NCBI GenBank assembly: GCA_010279815.1
Contig: QEOQ01000690.1
Span: forward strand, 335,340 to 399,339
Length of the DNA stretch: 64,000 nt
Origin: Brachionus plicatilis
Lineage: Eukaryota > Rotifera > Eurotatoria > Ploima > Brachionidae
Reading direction: 5' to 3'
Positions 9,352-19,104 of this stretch are shown one piece after another (position 1 is the first letter of the stretch; the number at the start of each line of letters is the position of its first letter). The position numbers and the translations under genes are program-made. The notes below the pieces were generated by a model that worked only from the letters and a program-made list of their open reading frames with translations, searched no databases and had not been told where the DNA came from.

Positions 9352-11175
9352 AGAGAGTATGATTTCGATCTCGAATATCGTGAAGGTCCTAGAAATGGTA
9401 ATGCGGATGCGCTCTCCCGATGGTTACTAAAACCAGGTGAAGAAGATGAGGGAATCATCGAAATCGAAGAGGGAGAGGAGGAGATTGATCCTGGTATGAT
9501 AATTTATCATGTTGTGTTACAGGAGGTGGAGGTAAACGAGGCACAATTAGAAGATGAAAGTGTAGGGACCCTGTTTAAGTGGTTGACAAGCGGTGAAAAG
9601 CCGGTAAAGTGCAGTAAAGACGGTCCGGATCTGTACATTTATTGGTACAATTTTCGAGATTTCAGAATTTTTGGTAAAAACGTGTATCGCTGTTACGACA
9701 AATCCGAATGTGGTGTTCATTTCGAGTACGTTGTGCCAACCGACGACCGCCCCAAAGTCCTGATAAAATTACATAGTGACCGAATGAGTGGGCATCTAGG
9801 ATTTGATCGAACGTTTGAAAAGTTGAAGCAGCGTTTTTACTGGCCCAATTATCGAAAAGAGCTTGCTGAGTTTATCAACAATTGCGAAATCTGCGCATCA
9901 GCCAAAGCACCAAAGGCTTATACTAAACAGGCAATTACCCCCATTGTTGCAAGGCACCCTTTCCAAATCGTTACCTGGGATATTTTAGGCCCCTTACCAC
10001 TCTCAGAAGGGCAGTTTATTTATATTTTAGTAACAATCTGCCATTTTACTAAATGGATAGAGTTATTTGCATTAATAACACAAACAGCTGAAGAGGTGGC
10101 CGAATGCCTTTTTCTGTTTATTTGCCGCCATGGCGTCCCCGAAGCTGCTCTGTCAGACCAAGGAACAAACTTCCAGTCCGAAGTCATGTCCTTATTTTTT
10201 GAAAAATTAGATATTCATCACCTACGAACCTCAGCCTATCACCCACAGTGTGATGGAGCTACAGAGCGGTTCAACCGAACCTTAGAACAAATGTTGTCTT
10301 GCTATGTTGCTGAAACGCAAAACGAGTGGAAAAGATTCTTACCGTGCCTTGCTTTTGCCTATAACACAAGTGAACATGCTACAACCGGTCTTACACCTTT
10401 TGAAGTGGTGTATGGTCGAAAACCTAAACTTCCAGTTGATCTTATGTTCCCCAGCCCCGTTCTCGACTTAAATATTAGTGTCGAAACGTATGCTGAAAAG
10501 ATACAAAAGCATCTTCAGCAATTTTATGAAATGGTGAGAAAAGCCACGGATCACAAAGTAAACAAGTTTAAATTTTATGCTGACAGAAGCACGAAACCAG
10601 CGAGTTATGTATTAGGTGATCGTGTTTGGTACTTGAAGCCTGCCCACAAGAAGGGGGTATCAAAGAAACTGAGCCGTAAGTGGATTGGACCCTATACAAT
10701 CTTAAGAAAACAAGGCGAACATAATTACTTGATCAGACCTGATGTGAAGGGGAAAAAGAGATTAGTGCATGTTAACAACCTTAAACGTTGTTATAGCCCC
10801 GCCGAAAATGTACGGTACGAAACGATAATTGACACAACAGATGCAAATACAATGGGAAAGGAAAATTTAAGTACAACAAAAGAGTCTATACATCAAGCTA
10901 ATGTGTCTGCGCCGGCCCCAAACATAGCTATCGTACAGCGGAAAGAATCAACAGTGGACCAGACCGCTGAGGAAGAAGCGAATATTGAAGACTCGTACTG
11001 GCTCGATGACCAACATTTAAATTTACATATGGATGATTCCAGAGACAATCTCTCCGAATCAGACTTCGAACCTAATTGTTATTTTAAAACCCAAATAAAA
11101 ACAAACTTACTAGAAAAAAACGGTACGCCCCGACCAATTCGCTTCCGTAATCCCCGAGAACGATACGGGTACTAA
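9352..11175 (+). pseudogene. pol: Ty3 pol, second part: RNase H tail and integrase
   Basis: This continues pol in the same frame after TAA 9349-9351; the first ATG is at 9496. It starts with the conserved connection (GNADALSR, about 9400). It then shows the integrase zinc domain with H-x-H...C-x2-C (GHLGFDRTFEKLKQRFYWP then CEICASAK), and the D,D-35-E core with WDILGPLPL, SDQGTNFQSEV and YHPQCDGATERFNRTLEQ. It ends with a GPY/F-type module (KWIGPYTILRK). The last ~130 codons are Asp/Glu/Asn-rich. I see no chromodomain. The stop is at 11173-11175. The integrase would insert the cDNA with a 4-6 bp stagger. Confidence 0.87.
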
Positions 11176-11286
11176 AAAAAAAAAAAAAAAATTTAAAATT
11201 TAGTTTCTTGTTTCTTATTTAGTTTCTAAAAAATTTAGTAATTCTAGTTATGTAAGAAATTTTGTTAAGTTTGGTAAAAAAAAAAG

Positions 11287-11847
11287 TTGAAGGTTTTATT
11301 TATTTTTTTGCACGAGGTTTTCAGTTTCTTGTTTAAAAATTTTAACCACCGAGCCTTCAACAAAAAGTCCTATCTGGCTTATGAAGAGGGCCGAATAGTA
11401 GTTGGCGTTCCCATCAGTGGCGTTACAATGCCAACGCCCAGTAATGTCCAAGCAGCTGGCCATCTGTTACATCCTTTTTTAGCCACTCTGGACGTTACTC
11501 CGACCTCTGCCGCCCATGTACGAGCTTCAGCACCAGTCGATCGAGCTTCAGCACCAATCGATCGAGCTTCAGCACCAGTCGATCGAGCTCTAACATCAGT
11601 CGATCGAACTCCAGCACGAGTCGATCGAGCTCCCGCACCAGTCGATCGAGCACCAGCACCAGTCATAAATGTGTACCCGCGAGTAGTGGTTCAGCTCGAC
11701 AGTGAGAACATATTTAGATGCCTGAACCTTGGACGTGGTCGAACTCTGCACCGCTCGGCGATCGAGCTCAGAAAACATGATGCAGCCCCGGTACAAACGC
11801 CAGCTCCTGCCTCGGAAGATAACGTGGATGTTGCGGAAGAACTCTAA
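11287..11847 (+). CDS. Third ORF of the Ty3 element with 7-residue repeats
   Basis: This open frame lies between pol and the polypurine tract. It opens at a TTG (11287); the first in-frame ATG is near 11428, so the true start is unclear. The beginning is hydrophobic (VLFIFLHEVFSFLF), then about seven tandem copies of a 21-bp unit (11521-11660) encode the heptad (A/T)(S/P)APVDR. The tail is mixed and ends DNVDVAEEL. The position is that of an env-like ORF in some Ty3 elements, but no envelope feature is visible. Unknown function. Confidence 0.5.
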   Translation: MKVLFIFLHEVFSFLFKNFNHRAFNKKSYLAYEEGRIVVGVPISGVTMPTPSNVQAAGHLLHPFLATLDVTPTSAAHVRASAPVDRASAPIDRASAPVDRALTSVDRTPARVDRAPAPVDRAPAPVINVYPRVVVQLDSENIFRCLNLGRGRTLHRSAIELRKHDAAPVQTPAPASEDNVDVAEEL

Positions 11848-11908
11848 AAAAAAAGAAGGATTTTGGTTTTGTTTTTTTGGGAAAAGTCTCCTGGAGGAAA
11901 CTTAATTT

Positions 11909-11922
11909 TAAGGGGGGACTAA
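11909..11922 (+). promoter_or_regulatory. Polypurine tract of the Ty3 element
   Basis: AAGGGGGGACTAA immediately precedes the 3' LTR start TGTAACA at 11923. This is the usual site of plus-strand DNA priming in LTR retrotransposons. Confidence 0.8.
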
Positions 11923-12084
11923 TGTAACAACCCCTCAACCCCAGCCCCTTTCTCCTGGGTCTCTGCTCCCTCTTATTATCTAAAAATATTTGTTTTATTT
12001 TAATTTGAAGTTTAGTTTTTAGTTTTTTCAATAAAGTTGTGAAGAAATTAAAATTCTTTTATTTAGTAGCGCCACGTTATTAAA
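11923..12084 (+). repeat. 3' LTR of the Ty3 element
   Basis: This is a direct repeat of 3234-3394. It begins TGTAACAACCCC and contains CAATAAAGTTGTGAAG and TAGTAGCGCCACG near the end. It is followed by A/T-rich hAT sequence. Several substitutions relative to the 5' copy show the element has aged. Confidence 0.85.
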
Positions 12085-12644
12085 ATTTAAACCAAAAATT
12101 CGAATTTTTAAATATCTTAATTAAAAACTAAATTTTTTTTTTAAATTAAGTTAATTATTCAAATAAAATATGATCCAAATTTAAAAGACAAATTATTTTT
12201 GATTTATTTTTGATTTGAAAACAAAAATCAGTTAAAAAAGAAATCAAATGTGCAATTTGGCTAAAAATTTGACCAAATGCACAAAAAAAATTTTTGTAAT
12301 TTGAAAAAGTGATTTATTATTTGTTTAATTTAAAGTTAAATTCTTGAATATAAATAAGAAAATATTAAATGATGGAAACTCCTTGTTCTGGTCAACTGCC
12401 TTTAAATATCACGCCGTGTACCACACAATCAAAAAAACGCAATTATTGCGAGGAACGAGCAAAGCCGAGACGAGCTAAATAACCAAACAAGACCGTTCGG
12501 TTTTGGACTGAATCAATTTGATTTGAGGGGAAAGTAAGCAGAACTATTGGATTAGATTCGAATTGATTCGCGAAAAAACTATTGGATAAAAATCCAATTA
12601 TAGCACATACAAAAATATCTTTTAACGTTTTGTTACTCGCATAT

Positions 12645-13115
12645 CAAAAGCTCTGCTTCACTTTCTTAAGAAACGTTCTCCAGTTTACACTCATTCGAGA
12701 CAAGTAGATTTAGATGGTCAAATACACCTTTTTTGTAATTATTGTATAAATATATATTCTGGGCCAACAAAAAATAAGCTTGATCATATTAAAACCACCC
12801 ACCCGGAATATTTAGAAAACATTAAATTAAATGAAAACAGTGACTATGATGAAGAAATGGAACAAGTAGATTTAGAAATTGTACGGTATAATTCTGAGCC
12901 TTCAAAGAATGTTCAGCCACTCGAGTATTGGCAACAGAACCATAAGTCTTATCCTATTCTTTATCATGTTGTGCAACATCTTTTTTGTATTCTAGCTACA
13001 TCAGTTCCGGCGGAACAGCTTTTTTCACATACAGGTAATAACTCTTTGGGATAGACGCAACAAATTGTTGCCTGACAAATTAGACAAAATTATGGTAATT
13101 CAAGAGAGTTTATAG
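12645..13115 (+). pseudogene. hAT transposase remnant: BED finger plus dimerisation domain
   Basis: The frame leading into the ATG at 12857 reads a BED-type zinc finger (FCNYCINIYSGPTKNK then HIKTTHPEYL, about 12727-12825). It then runs straight into the C-terminal hAT dimerisation domain (PLEYWQQNHKSYPILYHV, LATSVPAEQLFSHTGN). After a frameshift near 13040 the next frame continues RRNKLLPDKLDKIMVIQESL to a stop at 13113-13115. The central RNase H-like catalytic region, normally several hundred residues, is absent. The hAT copy was thus internally deleted, and this protein could not cut DNA. It could bind DNA or dimerise if expressed. Confidence 0.75.
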
Positions 13116-13433
13116 TGTATTGTATTCAAATTTTTGAAAAATATTTATTAGACAATTTTTTATTCGATTCGTTTTTTTCTTTTTAAATTAATTCAATTTT
13201 AAAATTCAAATATATAATTAATTTTTTTCCTTATTTAAATTTTTTTTTATTTGGTTTTAGTAATTGAATCTTTCATTTATTCAAATTTTGGAATCAAATA
13301 AAAATTTATTTGTTATTCCAAGTTAAATTTATTTTTGTTTGAATTCAATATTTAAATAAAATTGTCTAAAATTTGGATGAAATTTAAAAAAATTTTGAAA
13401 AACGTCAATCCAAATAACATCACTACTTTCCAC

Positions 13434-14905
13434 CAGTTTTCGTCAATGAGTGCGACTATGAAATACCAGTGTTCGAAAAAAGGACCGAAACTAAACGCGA
13501 CCAAAGTAAATTTTTTAGCTTAATTTCGAATGAGCAGCTCTTATAAAGACTACACGGACTACAGGAGTTTAAGGCAATGGGTTATGACGAGGTTCACCAG
13601 TTAGTTTTGAAAAGAGCGGCTGAAGGGTTTTTAACTCTTATTCTAATTATTTTCAAGTTGAGCTATGAGACCGCTGACGTCCCTTAAAAATGGACTATGG
13701 CAAATGTTTTGCCCTTACATAAAAGCGGATCAAAGTTAGACCCATCAAATTATAGACTAGTTTAATTAACTTCTGTTCTATGTAAATTGTTTAAGAAGAT
13801 AGTACGAGAAATTCTTGTTGAGCATCTCCTTAAAGCCAAGCTTATCAGTGATGAACAAGCTGGTTTTGTACCAAAAAAGTCTTGGTACAAAACCAAAAAA
13901 AAAGATTTGTGCAACGAATCTACTAGAAACATTCGACAAAATTACTTATGAAATGGCAAAGGGAAGCCTCTATGGGTTGTATATCTTGACTTTGCTAAAG
14001 CTTTTGACAAAGTACCACATAGGCGTCTTTTAAAAAAGCTAAAAGCATATGGAATTACTGGTTTCTTGTTTAATTGGATCAAGAGTTTTCTAAGTATGAG
14101 AAAGCAGAGAGTGGTACTCGGAAGTGTATCATCCGACTGGATAGGAGTTGATAGTGGAGTCCCTCAGGGCTCAGTCCTTGGTCCAATTTTGTTCATCATC
14201 TTTATAGATGACCTGCCGGGAGTTGTAAAAAACTTATTTAAGATGTATGCAGACGACAGTAAGATTATTGCGACTGTGGAAACGGAGGAGAACCTTAGAC
14301 AGCTACAGAACGATATGGATGAGAAAGTAAGATGGTGCACTGATTGGAACATGAATTAGAACTTAAGCAAATGTAAAATCATGAGTTTTGATAACCAGGA
14401 AACGTATGTCAGCTTTGATCGCACCCTCACCATGACTATAAGTGGAACAACAACCATGCTAGGTGAAAGTGAAATTGAAAGGGATTTAGGCATCTTTGTA
14501 GAGCCTGATATGAAATGGAAACACCAAGTTCAAGTGTGTGCAAACAAAGTATCAAGAATGCTTGGACTTTTAAAAAACACATTTGAGAGCCGTGAAAGTG
14601 AATTATGGAAGAGGCTTTATATGTGTTACGTTAGACCACATCTTGAGTTTGCAGTGCAAATATGGAGTCCACCAAACATATTGTAGGTCATTGTCTTAGA
14701 AAAGGTTCAACGGAGAGCAACTAAAATATCAACCGTTAATAGAAACATTGGGTATGAGACAAGATTGAAAAAGATGGATCTCACTTCGCTAGAAATGCGA
14801 AAAAAAAAGGGGAGATTTAATCCAATTTTATCAACGGCAGGGACAAGAGGTCATATAAAAAGAGTCGGACCACAAAGTTTCACGTCCAAGGAAATAAATA
14901 AATAA
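13434..14905 (+). pseudogene. CR1-like LINE ORF2 fragment (reverse transcriptase)
   Basis: This stretch reads the C-terminal two thirds of a CR1/Rex1-type reverse transcriptase in several frames. Around 13670-13770 a linker pattern (KWTMANVLPLHKSGSK, DPSNYR) appears. Then follow LISDEQAGFVPKKS (about 13840-13880), DFAKAFDKVPHRRL (about 13990-14030), GVPQGSVLGPILFIIFIDDL (about 14155-14215), and the catalytic MYADDSKI (about 14243). The thumb continues through 14381-14686. Stops at 13687, 13763, 14357 and 14684, plus a small duplication near 13870, show that it is dead. The 3' end is AAATAAATAAATTG near 14905. The left end abuts the hAT TSD at 13433. The codons before it (2780-2815) may be the 5' continuation. 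Confidence 0.8.
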
Positions 14906-16384
14906 ATTGTTCTGTTCCAGATAAAAACTGTCCCAACTTCACTTACAATAAATAAATTTCCATTTTTAAAGAATTTCACAAAAGCTGAAGCTATTTTTAA
15001 TAATTTTAAATTGGATCCATATTACCCCGTTTAATCAAAATGAATTCGTCAAATATAATTAAAAGTCAAGTATTAAATTAAATATAATATATTTGTTACA
15101 GGTCTCGTTCTGCTGCGCACTCAGATGGGACTTATAACAAGGTATTAGAATAATAATATAAAAATAATATTAATTGTTTTAATTGTTTATTAAAATAATA
15201 AAATACAAATTGTGCTAGTGGAAGTGAAATCAAATCTTAACTAGATTTGATTCCCTTTTTATATAGATAGAATTCTACAGTATTTGATGGCACACCTAAT
15301 ACGTGTCCATAATTTAAATAATGTTATTTTATTAAAACCATATCATCTAGAAGATTCTAAACTATCATCAGCATCTTTTATAAAATAATAAATGGAATTT
15401 TAATTAGAAACAAAACAACAAAATAATAATTCGAGAAGAATCTAAGAAATATAGATTCGTCATTCTAAGTTTTAGATAAAATATTGTCTACCAAAATATT
15501 GCATTTCATAAATGTAACATATTTATTTAATTTGTCATTTAAAATATTAAATGTCTTCATTTCGTCGCGATCGATTTCGTTTGAATTATGATCGTTTATT
15601 CTAACATTAACGTTGAATATCGATGAATTTGATTTAGTAATGTCATCATTTTCGTCAAAATCAAGAAATGGCATTTTAATTTTTTTATTATTATTAGAAT
15701 AAAATTCTTCAAAAAAAGGTTTTCAATTTTTTTAAATTGTTTATTTAAATTTGAAATGGCTCTGAGTAATAAAACTCCTTCTGCCATTAGATAGGTACAA
15801 AATAGAATTTTTAAATGATTAAAGTAAACATAAAATATTTTGAAAAATAAAGTACAAAGAAGAATAAATTAGTAAATTATTGGAAAATTTTTTTTTGTTT
15901 AATTTTAATGAAATAAAAAAAAATAAAGCAAAAAGATTGAAAATCAGAGAGATAATCCCTTTACATTTAACCATTCACAGAATTCATTCCATCGATTACA
16001 TAATAGGGTTTTTTTCTTACAGGATCTTGAGCTATTTATAAAAGCACTGACATTGTCTTTGATTAATTCTATAGTTAGTGTATTTTTAAAAATAACACTA
16101 TTTTTAATATTTTTTATTAGTTTTTTATTTTATTTTATTTATTTCAATTCATTTTTTATTTGATATTTAATTATTGATATGACTTTTTTAGCCATTTATT
16201 TGACAGTTAATATAATGTTTGACAATTAATTATCTATTAGAAAATTCATTTTTTATTTGACGGTTAAATATTATTCCTTTTAAAATTCATCCACATTTAA
16301 TTACATGTGATTAATAATGAATTTTTTTTTTTTCAAAAACAGTCCTAAATTTCGAATAGCATGTCTTTAAAATAGAGTACTCTA
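14906..16384. other. Spacer without recognised gene
   Basis: A/T-rich sequence. Two overlapping minus-strand frames at 15465-15674 and 15596-15787 are open but short. The second begins MAEGVLLLRAISNLNKQF and resembles a remnant at about 1330-1365, so it is probably a decayed repeat ORF. I see no domain and no splice structure. Confidence 0.35.
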
Positions 16385-16701
16385 TTTTAAAATGGCTTAT
16401 ATTTTTTGGGGGTGACAAATTAAATTTTTTTAAGATGACAAAAATAACTAAAAGTGGTGGCTAACTTAATTTGTTTTAGCTGACTATAAAAAACTAATTA
16501 TTCTGACAAAAAAACTAAACGACTGACAAATTTATATATTAAGATGACTTTTTTATAATTTTTCACTGACAAAATAAAACCTTATTTGTAGACAAAAAAA
16601 GCTAGTTTTAGTGACAAAAATATTTATTAAAATGACAAAATATAAAAAAATATAAAAAAATATAAACGATTAATTTATTTTTGTTTTTTTTCCCTGAGTT
16701 G

Positions 16702-17005
16702 TTATTTCTTTGGTCTTCCTCGTTTTCTTGGTAAATCCACTGTAGCTTCGACTGTAGCTTGTACTGTAGCTTCAGTAACATATTCTTTCGCAATGACTGA
16801 ATCGCTAGGAGGCTCTTGTTCGACTACTGCTTGCTCGGGATTGGATTCATTTTCTGAACTGCTCAAATCACAATCATTTTGGTAAAACAGAGCTGCTTTT
16901 TGTTTTTTTGGTCTGCCTCTTTTGCCGTTCTACATCTTCTTGGTCTATATCAAGCATTGTGTCCTCTTCATTGAAATTGGGAATTACTGATTCAGTGCTA
17001 GACAT
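16702..17005 (-). pseudogene. Small AT-hook protein with one frameshift
   Basis: ATG at 17005 opens MSSTESVIPNFNEEDTML and an acidic segment. Near 16930 the useful frame shifts by one base, and the new frame reads on to TAA at 16702-16704. That second frame contains one AT-hook (KRGRPKKQK), a Ser/Glu-rich linker, a short TVQATVEATV repeat, and a terminal AT-hook (RKRGRPKK). AT-hooks bind the minor groove of AT-rich DNA. It lies in the MULE-like element. RGRPKK patches also occur in the C-termini of animal MULE transposases, so this may be a transposase tail or a free accessory protein. The frameshift suggests it is no longer made as one product. Confidence 0.5.
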
Positions 17006-17084
17006 TTTTTATTTCTTATCGATAAGTATTTATTTTTTTGATTTATATGGAAGAGAAAATTCTTTTATATGATAAGAATTTATT

Positions 17085-17300
17085 TATTTATTTATTTGTA
17101 TATCTGTATCGAGCTAAAGCTCCTTCAGATTAAATAAGAAAAAAAAATAAAAAATTAAAATAAAGTTAAATAAAATAAATTAAAATAAATTAAAAAAAAA
17201 TTAAGAAAAAAATAAAGTTAAAATAATATAACTTAAAAAGTAGATAAATATTAAAATTAAAATTAGATAAATTTTGATAGAGAGTAACAGAATACATTTT
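17085..17300 (-). repeat. LINE-type 3' end
   Basis: On the minus strand the sequence TCTGAAGGAGCTTTAGCTCG, followed by ATACAGATATACAAATAAATAAATAA, is the same 3' end as after the LINE at 58306-59480 and at 53255-53310. It directly follows the zinc-knuckle ORF without an ORF2, so the LINE copy is internally deleted. Confidence 0.65.
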
Positions 17301-17741
17301 TTAAATATTTGATGATTCAGGAAAAAAAGAAGAAATAGCATTTTGTTGATATTCTGGGGTTTTTGGCATTTCATCCACATTTTCATCAGTGTTTTTTTCA
17401 ATTTCTTCTTGTTCTATATAGAGCTCCCTGCTGTCAATTTTTTGTATTTCTATCGACTTCAATTTCTCAGCTATGGTACATTTATGTGTCATATGACCTT
17501 TTTGATGACATTTTTCGCATAAGGATTCCTTAACCGGACTTTTTGCTACATTATGATTTTCATCGTCACAAAAATAGCATTTAGGCTTTTGACCAACAAT
17601 AGAGACTACACATCTTAACCCAAAAATATTAGCGGGACCAGAAAGGTTTTTGATTATATTTTCCGTCTGTTTTGGGTAAGAAATTTTCACCTTTTTAACT
17701 CCATTTTTTAGAGGCCTATCTTTATAATAGTCATTAGTCAT
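17301..17741 (-). CDS. LINE ORF1-like protein with zinc knuckles
   Basis: A 146-codon ORF. Residues about 55-92 contain CYFCDDENHNVAKS, a CCHC knuckle with the last Cys replaced by Ser, followed by CEKCHQKGHMTHKC, a perfect C-x2-C-x4-H-x4-C knuckle. Upstream is a short basic region; downstream is a Glu/Ile-rich tail. Paired CCHC knuckles are typical of gag-like ORF1 proteins of Jockey/CR1-group LINEs, which bind element RNA. The LINE 3' end follows directly. The ATG lies just inside the right arm of the MULE-like element, so the LINE piece was inserted in, or captured by, that element. Confidence 0.55.
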   Translation of the reverse strand: MTNDYYKDRPLKNGVKKVKISYPKQTENIIKNLSGPANIFGLRCVVSIVGQKPKCYFCDDENHNVAKSPVKESLCEKCHQKGHMTHKCTIAEKLKSIEIQKIDSRELYIEQEEIEKNTDENVDEMPKTPEYQQNAISSFFPESSNI

Positions 17742-18231
17742 TAATTAAATTAGTCACCATTTTTTTGGTTAATCTGTTATCCCGAAAATATTTAATTTGT
17801 CGGTTAATTAGTTTATCTGTCACTCAGTTAGTTTAATTGTCACTCAATTAGTTTAATTATCAGTGAAGTAGTTTGTTTGTCACCTAGTTTAGTTTTTTTG
17901 TCAGTAAAATAGGAATTTTTTTGTCAGTCCATTAAATGATGGCCTTTTAAAATTATTTTAAAAATTATGTTTTGTGTTTTTTAAAGATCTTATAAAATTG
18001 TTTGGACAATGCGATGAACAAGTAATCAAGATCACGTTTAATTAAAATGTTGAAAAATAAAATACTAAATTATTTCTAATTATTTTTTCAGTTCAGTTTT
18101 TTAATTTCAATCAAAAAATAAAAAATAAATCAATTATTTTATTTTAGCTAAAATAAATTTAAAAATAAAATTCTCCTTGAGCAATTTATGACACGGTCTA
18201 TTGAATAAAATTAAATAATAAATTGAAAAGA

Positions 18232-18942
18232 TTAGAGATTATTTTTATTCAATTGATTTTGTGAAGAATTACTCAAATTGCTCTTGCTTAATTTTGGCTG
18301 CAGACGTTTTTTTTTGGCACTTGGCGGCCTCAAACTCGCCTGATTGTTGGAAACCGACGAGGATGAACTGCTGGATACTTCGATGTCAATCAAGGAAGAA
18401 GAGGAAGATGAAGGATTGATGCCTTCGCTGTTTGCCGTGGCCACTGCATTTATGATAGACATCAAATCATCATCTTGCTGGTTTGCCGCTGACTTTTGGT
18501 ATGCTGGATTTGGAATAAGACCCGTGGACTCGATCAGCTGATCAAGATCGTCACCACCATTGTAGTTGGCTATTCGCCTGGTTGCTATCCTCGAACTGCT
18601 CCGACCCATTCCCATACACTTTTCCAAATGAGGTGCAAAGCGAATCGCTGCCAGACTTCGCTCACAATTTGGACACACACATTCATATTTTAGCAAAATT
18701 GAATTCTGACCATTCCGTCCCACACTAGTCACTTTGCTCTCTCCGCTAAATATGCCCAACACATCGCTCTCATCATAGAGCTCCTGTTCCTTGTCTTCCA
18801 TGGAATCTTGTTCTGAATCGAACAGAAACAGGTAGTCCAATTTTGCCGCTCGGTGTATCTGTAACATTAGACCAAATATCACGTCATCCAACAGGTTAAA
18901 GTAAATTTTCTCCTCAACTAAACTCTGGTCTACATGCTGCAT
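18232..18942 (-). CDS. SGF11: SAGA-associated factor 11 (ATXN7L3/SGF11), deubiquitinase module subunit
   Basis: A single-exon ORF of 236 codons. Residues about 7-45 form the N-terminal helix that docks SGF11 into the module (LLDDVIFGLMLQIHRAAKLD). Residues 88-125 are the SGF11 zinc finger, C90-x2-C93...H105-x3-C109 (CVCPNCERSLAAIRFAPHLE), followed by the basic GMGRSSSRIATRRIA segment. In yeast and animals this finger contacts the nucleosome acidic patch and activates the Ubp8/USP22 protease that removes ubiquitin from histone H2B. The last ~75 residues are Ser- and Asn-rich and disordered. The ATXN7L3 SCA7 domain is not seen, so this is an SGF11-type form. The start ATG is the first in frame. 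It lies 162 bp downstream of DSCC1 on the same strand. Likely nuclear. Confidence 0.9.
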   Translation of the reverse strand: MQHVDQSLVEEKIYFNLLDDVIFGLMLQIHRAAKLDYLFLFDSEQDSMEDKEQELYDESDVLGIFSGESKVTSVGRNGQNSILLKYECVCPNCERSLAAIRFAPHLEKCMGMGRSSSRIATRRIANYNGGDDLDQLIESTGLIPNPAYQKSAANQQDDDLMSIINAVATANSEGINPSSSSSSLIDIEVSSSSSSSVSNNQASLRPPSAKKKRLQPKLSKSNLSNSSQNQLNKNNL

Positions 18943-19047
18943 TTTTGATCTATAAAAATTCTATTTTTAACTCAATCGAAATTCTCTATCTTTTACTTGA
19001 TATTTAAGCCAAGTATAAAAAATTAAATTTTTTTTTTTTTTTCAAAT

Positions 19048-19053
19048 TTTATT
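19048..19053 (-). terminator. Polyadenylation signal after DSCC1
   Basis: AATAAA on the minus strand, about 50 bases after the DSCC1 stop codon and about 105 bases before the SGF11 start. It would allow separate 3' end formation for DSCC1 in the short gap between the genes. Confidence 0.5.
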
Positions 19054-19104
19054 ATTAATCAAAATAAAAATTTAAATATGCCTTTTTTTTTTTCTAATGA
19101 TTAT

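Larger units (their letters stand above)
3234..12084 (+). mobile_element. Ty3-type LTR retrotransposon (gag-pol plus third ORF)
   Basis: Direct repeats of about 160 bp beginning TGTAACA flank an internal region with gag, zinc knuckle, protease, RT, RNase H and integrase in Ty3 order, plus a third ORF. The primer-binding site candidate is TTGGTGATACCGG at about 3396. The polypurine tract is AAGGGGGGACTAA just before 11923. A 4-bp target duplication ATTT is possible but the LTR 3' end is uncertain. The LTRs differ at several sites, so it is not a fresh insertion. A 2.4 kb younger LTR element sits in gag, and two in-frame TAA codons (4800-4802, 9349-9351) break the long frame. Confidence 0.9.
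3173..13425 (+). mobile_element. hAT element disrupted by a Ty3 retrotransposon
   Basis: The terminal inverted repeat TAGTGATGTTATTTG at 3173 is mirrored by CAAATAACATCACTA ending at 13425. The flanking 8 bp are CTTTTCAC (3165-3172) and CTTTCCAC (13426-13433), an 8-bp TSD with one mismatch, as expected for hAT. Almost all of the interior is the Ty3 element 3234-12084. The rest, 12085-13425, carries a BED finger and a hAT dimerisation domain but no central catalytic region, so the hAT was already an internally deleted copy. Its outer flanks together continue a LINE reading frame, so the hAT is inserted in a CR1-like LINE. Confidence 0.8.
16394..17944. mobile_element. MULE-like element with 9-bp TSD and TGACAA arrays
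   Basis: The flanks TTTTAAAAT at 16385-16393 and 17945-17953 are a perfect 9-bp duplication. The termini are GGCTTATATTTT at the left and AATGATGGCC at the right (inverse GGCCATCATTTAATGG). Both 200-250 bp arms contain many copies of TGACAA or TTGTCA/TGTCAC, spaced about 20-30 bp and inverted between the arms (left TGACAAA, right TTTGTCA). These could be transposase binding sites. Long arms with a 9-bp TSD fit Mutator-like elements. It carries an AT-hook ORF (16702-17005) and a zinc-knuckle ORF with a LINE-type 3' end (17090-17741). No catalytic transposase core is present. Confidence 0.7.
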
